The notes under the pieces are model-generated. The model made no database searches and had not been told where the DNA came from. It was given only the letters and a program-made list of their open reading frames with translations. A program made the translations under genes and the position numbers. Of a stretch of 13,755 nucleotides of DNA, positions 6,903 through 13,755 are shown piece after piece; the stretch's first letter is position 1, and every line of letters begins with the position of its first letter. Origin of the DNA: Eubacteriaceae bacterium (GTDB lineage Bacteria > Bacillota > Clostridia > Lachnospirales > Lachnospiraceae); contig CABIYF010000001.1 in the NCBI GenBank assembly GCA_902362875.1, forward strand, positions 1-13,755. Direction: 5' to 3'.

Positions 6903-7289
6903 TTAGGACTTCCTTTCCAGAGCTTTCTTACGTTCTTCTAATTTCTTCTGTAAACGTTCAATAACTTCAATATCATTTTCAGATTCTACATATTGAAAAA
7001 GAATATTAGAAGATAAAAGATCCTTCACAACTCCGTTAATATTCTCGGAAGCATAGTCTTCAGAAGAAACAACAGGAATATAGCTTCTGGTTAAAACCTT
7101 ACCACTGTATACAATGTCGGAAACTTCAATATAGTTTTTCTTAAGTAAAGAACGCAATGCAGATTGAACAGAGTTCAGATTCAGCGAAGAATCAAGTTGA
7201 ACAAAATCAGAAGCAATCATCGGCTTTTTTTCGTTCCATAATATTTTCATGATGTGTAATTGTGATTGGGTTAGTTTTTTGTATTTCAT
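6903..7289 (-). CDS. BlaI/MecI-family transcriptional repressor
   Basis: This 128-residue protein matches the BlaI/MecI/CopY family in length and layout. An N-terminal winged helix (about 4-74) contains LTQSQLHIMKILW, the recognition region SLNLNSVQSALRSLLKKNYIEV and a wing with VLTRSYIPVVS. A C-terminal helical dimerisation part follows (about 80-125). Family members repress their own divergent or co-transcribed operon as dimers and are inactivated by the partner membrane protease. The Asn-Phe cleavage bond known in staphylococcal MecI/BlaI is not at the matching place: the local sequence is SSNILFQYVE (93-102), with N95 followed by Ile and F98 preceded by Leu. The start is supported by AAGGAG 10 bp upstream and a promoter at 7340-7312. 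Its neighbours suggest it regulates its own operon and possibly the divergent RHS gene. Confidence 0.92.
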   Translation of the reverse strand: MKYKKLTQSQLHIMKILWNEKKPMIASDFVQLDSSLNLNSVQSALRSLLKKNYIEVSDIVYSGKVLTRSYIPVVSSEDYASENINGVVKDLLSSNILFQYVESENDIEVIERLQKKLEERKKALERKS

Positions 7290-7307
7290 AGGTTATCAAC
7301 TCCTTAG

Positions 7308-7328
7308 GTATATTTTATATGAATATAC
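7308..7328. promoter_or_regulatory. Inverted repeat over the repressor promoter, candidate operator
   Basis: GTATATT (7308-7314) and AATATAC (7322-7328) are exact reverse complements with a 7-nt spacer. The dyad covers the -10 hexamer and much of the spacer of the - strand promoter for the BlaI-like gene, a natural place for autorepression. It does not show the TACA/TGTA core of staphylococcal bla and mec operators. The region is very AT-rich, so chance dyads are possible. Confidence 0.45.
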
Positions 7329-7340
7329 AAATATTTTCAA
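7312..7340 (-). promoter_or_regulatory. Promoter of the repressor/protease operon
   Basis: Read on the - strand, a -35 TTGAAA (7340-7335) and a -10 TAAAAT (7317-7312) are separated by 17 bp. The BlaI-like start codon at 7289 lies 22 bases beyond the -10, with AAGGAG in between. The hexamers and spacing are the same as those of the divergent RHS promoter. Confidence 0.7.
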
Positions 7341-7365
7341 TAGAAAAAATAAATTTAATATATTT

Positions 7366-7388
7366 AACTATTTTAAATTGAAATAGTT
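7366..7388. promoter_or_regulatory. Inverted repeat abutting the RHS promoter -35, candidate operator
   Basis: AACTATTT (7366-7373) and AAATAGTT (7381-7388) are exact reverse complements with a 7-nt spacer, ending one base before the -35 of the + strand promoter. It shares the 7-nt spacing and a TATTTTA core with the dyad at 7308-7328, but the arms differ. It could bind the BlaI-like protein or an unrelated activator or repressor. Chance is possible in such AT-rich DNA. Confidence 0.45.
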
Positions 7389-7389
7389 G

Positions 7390-7418
7390 TTGAAAAAAGA
7401 ATTGTGATATAGTAAAAT
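7390..7418 (+). promoter_or_regulatory. Promoter of the RHS/YD-repeat gene
   Basis: A -35 TTGAAA (7390-7395) and a -10 TAAAAT (7413-7418) lie 17 bp apart, a good sigma-A arrangement. Transcription would start near 7425, giving an unusually long leader of about 257 nt before the RHS start codon at 7682. The nearest upstream gene diverges, so this is the best candidate promoter for the giant gene. Confidence 0.7.
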
Positions 7419-7456
7419 GAAAAACGAAAACAATAAAATATTGATACATGGTAGGT

Positions 7457-7487
7457 GGGGTATTATTGGAAATTTTAATAATACCCC
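7457..7487 (+). promoter_or_regulatory. Strong 11-bp hairpin in the RHS leader, possible attenuator
   Basis: GGGGTATTATT (7457-7467) and AATAATACCCC (7477-7487) are exact reverse complements around a 9-nt loop. The hairpin lies about 30 nt after the predicted transcript start. It is followed by TAATTTTAGG, with only four consecutive T, so it is a weak terminator at best. The closing CCTAA (7486-7490) could alternatively pair with TTAGG (7493-7497), which hints at competing folds. Plausible roles are an attenuator, an mRNA-stabilising 5' hairpin or a protein-binding site. Confidence 0.55.
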
Positions 7488-7531
7488 TAATTTTAGGAGA
7501 TATCATTTAATAGGAAGGAGGGAAAAAGGTT

Positions 7532-7621
7532 ATGAATATAAAAAAATCCATGGAATACAAAGGCTGGCAACCAATCTATCTGCATACAGCAGATAGCAGT
7601 ATCACATGGATAATATTATAG
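7532..7621 (+). CDS. Possible 29-residue upstream (leader) peptide
   Basis: A short frame of 29 codons opens with ATG 10 bases after a strong GGAGG (7517-7521), better matched than the ribosome site of the RHS gene itself. It ends at TAG 60 bases before the RHS start. The peptide begins MNIKKSMEYKGWQPIYLHTA and ends in a short hydrophobic TWIIL. I recognise no family and see no run of regulatory codons. A perfect hairpin (7576-7596) lies in its middle. It could be a leader peptide coupling translation to RHS expression, a remnant of a lost gene, or a chance frame. Coding status is uncertain. Confidence 0.35.
   Translation: MNIKKSMEYKGWQPIYLHTADSSITWIIL
7576..7596 (+). repeat. Perfect 8-bp hairpin in the RHS leader
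   Basis: CTATCTGC (7576-7583) and GCAGATAG (7589-7596) are exact reverse complements around the 5-nt loop ATACA. It lies inside the possible 29-codon upstream frame, so ribosome movement could open or leave the hairpin. No T-run follows, so it is not a terminator. Confidence 0.5.
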
Positions 7622-7681
7622 TAACAGATATAAGAATAAGAAGCAAATAGATATGATAAAAAAGAAAAGGAATTATTAAAT

Positions 7682-10600
7682 ATGAGAAAAAGTTTACCAA
7701 AGAGACTGCTCGCATTGATCTTGATTATAACAATGATTACTACAACAGCCGAATGGTCACAGATTGCAACAATGACGCGGAAAATCTATGCATCTGAGAA
7801 AACGGAAAATACAAAGATAGAATCTAAAGAAGTAATAAAAGGTGAAAACACAAAGAATTCTACAACATTTCAGCTCTCAAATGGAAAGAAACAAACTATC
7901 TTTTATGGGCAGGATGTCCGTTTTGAAACAGACAATGGAACATTAGAAGACTACGATCCAACACTCGTAAAAGTAGAAGATTCAAAAAGCGAGAATGGAA
8001 ACAGTTTAAAAGACTATGCTTATGAAAATGAAACAGGGGATAAGAAACATTATCTGCCAAAGAAACTGACAGACAAGACCCCGGTTTTGATGGAAAATGG
8101 AAAGTATGAGATCTCTTTCGCACCAATCTATGGAGAGGACGAAAAGAATACAGATACAGACAACACAACAGATTCAAAAGATCAGTCAGATAACCAGACA
8201 TCCAAAGCTGTGGAACAAGCAGTCGCACAGGCAGATCAGGCAGTCCGTGCCGTAACAGAAGCAACATCTGACGATCAGACAGCAGATACAGAAGCAACAG
8301 ACAAAGACGATCAGGAAGATGTCCTCACATCGGTAAAGAAATTAACACGTACCGGACTGGAAGAAGAAACGGTGGAAGATGCACGGGGAAATAGCGAGGA
8401 AAAACAGGTCAAAGTCTCATATGAATCAGAGAAGAAAGACTGCACATTTTCCTACGAATCCCTGAATACAGGAGTCAAAGAAAGCATCGTTTTGACAAAA
8501 GCACCGGAAGGAAACGTTCTGAAGTTCCATTTTAAAGCCAAGGGACTGACACCAAAGAAAAATGCAATGGATGGCGGGATCAGCTTTCTGGATGAGAAAA
8601 CAGATGAGATCGTTGCATCTTTAGAAGCTCCAAATATAAACGATGCAACAGGAAATGCATACAGCGAGAAACTGTATTATGACATTGAACCAGATGGAGA
8701 AGAAGATTCCTATCTCCTTACTCTGCATCTTGATGAAGATTACTTTCAGGATAAAGACCGGGAATATCCGGTAACGATCGATCCGACCGTATCATGGACC
8801 GGTTCCACAAACTTCTGGGATGTCTATGTGATCAACGGATCTTATAAGAACACAAACTTCTATGACAGCGGCATCACAGCCATGATGGCAGGAAAAGCAA
8901 AACAGGGAGTTTACCGTACCTATCTCCGCTTCAAGGATTTTACCAAGAAGATCGAGGGAAAATACGTGGACAGTGCAACACTTACCATGTATGAGACAGG
9001 AAGCAGCCAGAGCGGTCAGACGATCGAGGCAAGAAGAGTCACAGGAGGATGGACAAGATCCGGATTAAAATGGAGCAACCGTCCGGGATACAGCACTAAC
9101 TATGGAAGTGTGAAGACAACAGGAAAAGCCAGGAAAGGAAGAAGCATCAATCTGACCCAGTACGCAAGGGAGTGTGCTTCCGGGAAGATCACATCTTACG
9201 GAGTGATGTTAAAGAACTCTGATGAGACAAAGAGCTATGGGCAGTTCTATGGTTCAAGGGCTTCCGCAAACCGTCCGAAACTGTCAGTGACTTACTATGA
9301 CGGACCAACAACAGCAGCCAGTGCATCTGCGACACCAAGATATGTTGGAAAGAATACGCATTCGATCAAGCTTGCATGGACAGGGATCAATGCAAAATCA
9401 TTAAACAGAGTGGAATATCGTCTGGCAACATGGGTTAATAACGCGGAAGGAAATTCAAACTATGTGCCATATTCCAGTTCGACAAAGATCGGAACAACAT
9501 CCAGCGGATCAGCCACTATCAACAGCGATAAGTGGGCAGAAGGAGATTATAAGATCGTCGTCCGTGGAGTGGACAACGGATACATCAATGGATATGGAAA
9601 AGGGGCATGGTTTACGATCGACCGTACAGCACCGGCATTTGCAAGTGATCCGGAGATGACATCCGGAAAGACAGCAGCCAGTCCGTCCAGCCAGACAAAT
9701 CCGGTACTGAAGATCACAGGAAAAGATGCGAACCTTTCTTATATCAAATATAAAGTAGATAATGCAGCATCTTATACGAAAGGAGCAGGTTTCAACGGAA
9801 CAACATCCCAGACAACGATCAAACTTCCGATCAGCCAGGGTGTTACGGACCAGACATTTAAGATCCAGGCAGTGATCGTTGACAAGGCAGGAAATGAAAG
9901 TGCAGCAAAGACCGTCAACTATTATTATATTGACGATTCCAAGGCATCCGATTATGCACCGGAAGATGGAAACGTCCAGAATCACTATGGAAAGAACACG
10001 ATCAGCTGGAAGAAAAAAGAACTTCCAAACAGTATCAGTTATGCCGTTTATCGTGGAAAGAGCGAAGACTTTACACCATCGAAAGAAAATCTTGTCAAGG
10101 CATCCATCAAGGACTCTTACTGCACAGATACCGAGGTCGCAGATGGAACCCAGTGGTATTACAAGGTATGTGCACAAAAAGTTACAACAAAAGGAGAGGT
10201 AAACAGTACCAGTGCATATGTAACGATGAGATCACAGGTTTCGATCGACAAGGCGGAATACAGCCGCTGGCTTGGAAGCAGGGATTACCGTGATACAGCA
10301 GAGATCAGCACACCGACAGGAAGCGGAACGATCGACAAGGGAAGCGGAAATCTTACCTATGCAAACACGGATTTTGAGATCAATACCGGGGTGATGGGAT
10401 TATCCCTTACAAGAACTTATAACAGCCAGTCAGACAAACAGGGAATGTTTGGAAACGGATGGTATGACAGCTTTCACAGGGAATTATATCATGTTGGAGA
10501 TCAGGTGGTCTTTCAGGACAGCGATGGAAGCTGTCTGGCATTTGAGAAGAACGGGGACAGCTATACCTGTGAAGAAACCAAAGAATATACGTTGGAAGAA

Positions 10601-13600
10601 GAACCGGAAGAACAGGAAAAGACTTATGAACTGGAAGAAAAAACAGAAGCAAAAGAAGAACAGGAAACAGTAAAGAAGACCATTTCCTATCAGTGGATAC
10701 TCATGGATAAGGACCAGAACATCACACGGTTTGATGCGAATGGAACGATGGTTTCACAGGAAGATGCAAACGGAAACTTCCTGCTATATGAGATGGATGA
10801 AACAGGGCTGTTAAAGACTGTGACAACAGACAAGAACCAGTCCCTTAAGATGCAGTATAATGACCAGAACCTGTTAAAAGAGATCGAACTTGCAGATGGA
10901 ACAAAGATGCAGTATACCTACGATACAGCAGGAGATCTTACCAATGCAGCCCATGTGTCAGCGGACGGAACCCAGTCTGTACAGGAACCATATGCTTATG
11001 ATAAAGAACATCATATGACAGCCATAACGGATGCAGAGGGAAATGATTATGGTGTTACATATGAAGGGGAAAAGGCAGTCCGTTTTACCAAACCGGACGG
11101 AGAATACCAGCAGATCACATATGGGGATGGAACAACCACAGTATCCCTTCATAAGAATGACGGAACAAAGATATCCGAAGATTCCATGACCTATGAGAAG
11201 AACAGCGGAAAGCTCTTATCTTCCACAAATGGGAATGGAGTTAAGACGACATACCAGTATGAGAACACAGAGAATCCGCTGTTGCAGACAGGAACTGAGA
11301 CAACCGTATGCTATCAGACATTAGAAAACAATCAGGTAAACTTTAAGAATGATGTAAAAGTAACGACAACAACATCCTATGACAGCAACGAAAACGTAGT
11401 GGAAGAAGTGGATGAGACAGGGCAGGTAACAAGCACAACCTATGGAACAGGGAAAGAATTCAGTCTTGCACAGACAGAAGTGATCAAAAACAGTGAGGGA
11501 GAAACTACTTCAGACACAACCTATGATTACGATGATCATGGAAATACGATCCTGGAATATGAAGATATCGGAGATACCAAGACAGAGTATGCATATGATG
11601 AGGATGGGGAAGTCAAAGAGGAACAGTCCTATGAGAATGTTAAGTCACAAGGGGATGCCGGAGTGCTGACGTCCGAACAGACGACACAGAAAGAGGAAAC
11701 AGACCACAAAGTCAGTGAGACATTAACCAGCACACAGGGAAAAGTGACACAGGAAGATACAATCTCTTATGATGCGATGGGAAGAGAAGTTTCAAGTACC
11801 GACCAGAATACAGGAGAAGTGACAACAACCACTTATGACTTTATGGGACGTGTCGTAAAAACAGAAAAATCCCTAAAAGATCAGGAAGGAAAGGATACCG
11901 TCCAGACAGAGATAAAGAGCTATAATGCAAACGGATCAGTCACATCAGAGACGAGCAGTGCAGGAGTTACAATCAAGTATACTTATGATAACAGAAACCG
12001 TGTAACTACCACAAAGGAAGAAGCAGACAATAAGACAAAAACAACAGAAACTTCTTATGGATATGAAACTGCCGTGATCCATACCCTGACAGGCACAAAG
12101 ACTTATAAAGATCTTCAGGTACAGACAACCAGAGTCAATGGAACCGTGACAGACAAGACATGGACAGACCATGCAGGCAATGCAGTCCGTAGCTTAAGCA
12201 GCGGTATCTATACGGATCATGTCTTTACTGACGATGGAAAAGAGATCGCAGCGGTCACACTTGGAAGCAGCACCGATGGAGAAGGAAAGATCTCCCTGAC
12301 GTTATACAATAAGGAAGGAAAAACAACCCATACGATCAGCCAGCCGGTGGTTGATGGAGACAGTATCACCACAGGAAAAGATACGATCATCAATGAGACT
12401 GCATATGATGTTAATGGAAATGAGAGTGCTGTGACCGATGGAAACGGAAATGTCACAACCTATACTTATGATGACCAGAACCGTGTCACAGGTGTGAGCA
12501 GAAAGAATGGAAACGAAACAATCAGCAACAGCATTTCTTATGATATGGGAGCGGATGGAAAGACCACGACCAGTGTCAAAGATGCCAACGGACATGTCAA
12601 CAAAGAAGTGACAAATGAAGCAGGACTGACAGAAAGCACCACAGATCTTGGAGACGGAGAAGAACAGATCACAACAGCTTACAGTTATGATACAAACGGA
12701 AACAAGATCAGGGAAACCTATGCAGATGGCGGTTATAAGACATTTGATTATGACAGGAAGAACCGCCTGATCAAAACAGAATCCTATGAAGCAGGGGAAG
12801 CAGGAGAAAGTATCGGAGAGAAGACCTTAAAGACGGTCTACAGTTACGATATCAATGACAGACTGTTAGAAAGTATTGATTATCAGATCGACGGAGCAGA
12901 GGAAACAGCCGTACGTTACACAGAATATCAGTATGACAGCAGAGGACAGACAACAGGATATGCAGAATTAAGTCAGGAAAACGAACCGACAGCCGACGAG
13001 ATCAAAGTACACCAGATCAGATACCATTACGACAGTGATGGAAAGCTCACAAAGGTTACTTATCCAACAACAAAGAACGGAGTTCAGGCTTTAGCGTATG
13101 AATATGACCAGAACGGATGGCTGACAAAGATCAAAGGAGAAGTTCAGTCAGCAGACACCAGTACAGAAAAGACAGTACGAAGCTATACTTATGACAGCTA
13201 TGGCAAGGTCAAAGAGATCAAAGACTACAGAAACCTGTTAAACAGCAGTGATCAGGCAGTGAAGAAAGCCTACACTTATGACAGCCTTGACCGTGTCAAA
13301 GAGATGACGTACACAGATCTTGAGACAGGAAAAGTGATGGAATCCTACCGCTACGGTTATGACAAGAATTCCAATATCACAGAGAAAACAGAAGTCAATA
13401 ACTATCCGAAAGAAGAGAAAGATAAAGTCAATGAGACAAAAGCTTATACTTATGATGCACTCGGACGACTGACAAAGACTGTGACAAGCGATCATAAGAA
13501 TGATGATAAGACAAAGACCGTTACCTATACTTATGACAAAGCTGGAAACAGAACCAAAGAAGATGATGGAACCACACAGACCGCGTATACCTATAACGGA

Positions 13601-13755
13601 CTGGATCAGTTACAGACAGCAACAAAAGAAAAAGGAACCACAGTTAACGAAGTACGCCAGTACAGCTATGATGCCAATGGAAACCAGACGGATGTCAAAA
13701 ACACAAAGACAGGACAGACAGAATCCTATACTTATGATGCAGAGAACCGCTTAAG
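7682..13755 (+). CDS. Secreted RHS/YD-repeat protein with DNRLRE and DUF6531 (3' end missing)
   Basis: The frame is unbroken for 2024 codons and runs off the window. A signal peptide occupies about residues 1-37 (basic MRKSLPKR, hydrophobic 9-19). A family-typical N-terminal region follows, with an acidic Gln/Thr linker at about 155-218. A DNRLRE-like beta domain lies at about 370-540 (VDSATLTMYE, RRVTGGWTRSGLKWSNRPG), then Ig/FnIII-like modules to about 855. DUF6531 lies at about 887-960 (GNLTYANTDFEINTGVMGLSLTRTYNS, FGNGWYDSFHRE), followed by a Glu-rich insert (about 965-1000). From about 1007 on it is YD repeats, including seven YTYD units. Related wall-associated proteins such as Bacillus WapA enclose a C-terminal toxin in the YD shell; that end is not visible here, so toxin type and immunity gene are unknown. 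AAGGA 9-10 bases before the ATG sets the start. It is transcribed away from the BlaI-like repressor. Confidence 0.93.
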   Translation, partial: MRKSLPKRLLALILIITMITTTAEWSQIATMTRKIYASEKTENTKIESKEVIKGENTKNSTTFQLSNGKKQTIFYGQDVRFETDNGTLEDYDPTLVKVEDSKSENGNSLKDYAYENETGDKKHYLPKKLTDKTPVLMENGKYEISFAPIYGEDEKNTDTDNTTDSKDQSDNQTSKAVEQAVAQADQAVRAVTEATSDDQTADTEATDKDDQEDVLTSVKKLTRTGLEEETVEDARGNSEEKQVKVSYESEKKDCTFSYESLNTGVKESIVLTKAPEGNVLKFHFKAKGLTPKKNAMDGGISFLDEKTDEIVASLEAPNINDATGNAYSEKLYYDIEPDGEEDSYLLTLHLDEDYFQDKDREYPVTIDPTVSWTGSTNFWDVYVINGSYKNTNFYDSGITAMMAGKAKQGVYRTYLRFKDFTKKIEGKYVDSATLTMYETGSSQSGQTIEARRVTGGWTRSGLKWSNRPGYSTNYGSVKTTGKARKGRSINLTQYARECASGKITSYGVMLKNSDETKSYGQFYGSRASANRPKLSVTYYDGPTTAASASATPRYVGKNTHSIKLAWTGINAKSLNRVEYRLATWVNNAEGNSNYVPYSSSTKIGTTSSGSATINSDKWAEGDYKIVVRGVDNGYINGYGKGAWFTIDRTAPAFASDPEMTSGKTAASPSSQTNPVLKITGKDANLSYIKYKVDNAASYTKGAGFNGTTSQTTIKLPISQGVTDQTFKIQAVIVDKAGNESAAKTVNYYYIDDSKASDYAPEDGNVQNHYGKNTISWKKKELPNSISYAVYRGKSEDFTPSKENLVKASIKDSYCTDTEVADGTQWYYKVCAQKVTTKGEVNSTSAYVTMRSQVSIDKAEYSRWLGSRDYRDTAEISTPTGSGTIDKGSGNLTYANTDFEINTGVMGLSLTRTYNSQSDKQGMFGNGWYDSFHRELYHVGDQVVFQDSDGSCLAFEKNGDSYTCEETKEYTLEEEPEEQEKTYELEEKTEAKEEQETVKKTISYQWILMDKDQNITRFDANGTMVSQEDANGNFLLYEMDETGLLKTVTTDKNQSLKMQYNDQNLLKEIELADGTKMQYTYDTAGDLTNAAHVSADGTQSVQEPYAYDKEHHMTAITDAEGNDYGVTYEGEKAVRFTKPDGEYQQITYGDGTTTVSLHKNDGTKISEDSMTYEKNSGKLLSSTNGNGVKTTYQYENTENPLLQTGTETTVCYQTLENNQVNFKNDVKVTTTTSYDSNENVVEEVDETGQVTSTTYGTGKEFSLAQTEVIKNSEGETTSDTTYDYDDHGNTILEYEDIGDTKTEYAYDEDGEVKEEQSYENVKSQGDAGVLTSEQTTQKEETDHKVSETLTSTQGKVTQEDTISYDAMGREVSSTDQNTGEVTTTTYDFMGRVVKTEKSLKDQEGKDTVQTEIKSYNANGSVTSETSSAGVTIKYTYDNRNRVTTTKEEADNKTKTTETSYGYETAVIHTLTGTKTYKDLQVQTTRVNGTVTDKTWTDHAGNAVRSLSSGIYTDHVFTDDGKEIAAVTLGSSTDGEGKISLTLYNKEGKTTHTISQPVVDGDSITTGKDTIINETAYDVNGNESAVTDGNGNVTTYTYDDQNRVTGVSRKNGNETISNSISYDMGADGKTTTSVKDANGHVNKEVTNEAGLTESTTDLGDGEEQITTAYSYDTNGNKIRETYADGGYKTFDYDRKNRLIKTESYEAGEAGESIGEKTLKTVYSYDINDRLLESIDYQIDGAEETAVRYTEYQYDSRGQTTGYAELSQENEPTADEIKVHQIRYHYDSDGKLTKVTYPTTKNGVQALAYEYDQNGWLTKIKGEVQSADTSTEKTVRSYTYDSYGKVKEIKDYRNLLNSSDQAVKKAYTYDSLDRVKEMTYTDLETGKVMESYRYGYDKNSNITEKTEVNNYPKEEKDKVNETKAYTYDALGRLTKTVTSDHKNDDKTKTVTYTYDKAGNRTKEDDGTTQTAYTYNGLDQLQTATKEKGTTVNEVRQYSYDANGNQTDVKNTKTGQTESYTYDAENRL

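Noticed and set aside
5729..7289. Annotation as a beta-lactam resistance regulator.
   Set aside because: The families match BlaI and BlaR1, but the penicillin-binding sensor is missing and no beta-lactamase or altered PBP gene lies in the window, so a resistance role is not supported.
7653..7679. An 8-codon frame just before the RHS start.
   Set aside because: It is too short, has no ribosome site of its own and ends before the RHS start. It is probably chance in A-rich leader sequence.
7896..8297. A 133-codon - strand frame rich in Leu and Ser, opposite the RHS N-terminal region.
   Set aside because: This is a mirror frame of the low-complexity Gln/Thr/Asp-rich coding region. It shows no domain and lies inside the RHS gene.
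9509..10177. A 222-codon open frame on the - strand, rich in Cys, opposite the RHS gene.
   Set aside because: It lies wholly within the clearly coding + frame with recognisable domains, and its odd Cys/Ile-rich composition is what codon bias on the opposite strand produces. No family or ribosome site was seen.
10700..13755. The recurring TATACTTATGA words as a DNA repeat array or CRISPR-like structure.
   Set aside because: They are in frame, irregularly spaced and encode the YTYD motif of YD repeats with diverged flanks. This is a protein-level repeat, not an array with spacers.

Overview
The window looks like chromosomal DNA from a low-to-moderate GC anaerobic Firmicute, most likely the Lachnospiraceae (class Clostridia). 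The grounds are strong AGGAGG-type ribosome binding sites, TTA/GGA/CCA-rich codon use in the sugar-nucleotide genes, a VanZ-family gene next to a dTDP-rhamnose operon, and a DNRLRE/DUF6531/YD-repeat secreted giant of the type common in gut Clostridia. The genus is not decided by the sequence.

Layout, left to right. Bases 1-343 hold no convincing gene. They contain a perfect 11-bp inverted repeat (62-85) and a 19-bp-spacer promoter (281-311) for a MerR-type regulator fused to a SAM-dependent methyltransferase (344-1525, +). A complete dTDP-L-rhamnose pathway follows on the + strand in the order rfbD, rfbC, rfbA, rfbB (1583-4967). A VanZ-family membrane protein is packed 9 bp behind it (4977-5465). 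The run ends in a long bidirectional hairpin terminator (5450-5498).

The - strand then carries a tight three-gene unit, read from 7289 down to 5497: a BlaI/MecI-type winged-helix repressor, a BlaR1/MecR1-type M56 membrane metalloprotease without a penicillin-binding sensor domain, and a tiny exported protein whose start overlaps the protease gene. Diverging from it is a very long + strand reading frame. It opens at 7682 and is still open at the window end (2024 complete codons). It encodes a secreted RHS/YD-repeat protein with signal peptide, DNRLRE domain, Ig/FnIII-like modules, DUF6531 and a long YD-repeat shell. Its C-terminal end, where a toxin domain would sit, lies outside the window.

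The 392-bp divergent region (7290-7681) is the most interesting part. It carries two back-to-back promoters with the same hexamers and spacing (TTGAAA-17-TAAAAT). It also has two inverted repeats with 7-nt spacers, one overlapping the repressor promoter and one abutting the -35 of the RHS promoter. The long RHS leader holds two perfect hairpins and a possible 29-codon upstream ORF. The inference is that the BlaI/BlaR1-like pair senses an envelope signal and derepresses itself and perhaps the RHS protein, forming a signal-gated secreted polymorphic-toxin module. A second curiosity is a perfect 15-bp inverted repeat followed by T-runs inside the first codons of the VanZ gene, which could act as an intragenic terminator at the end of the rhamnose operon.
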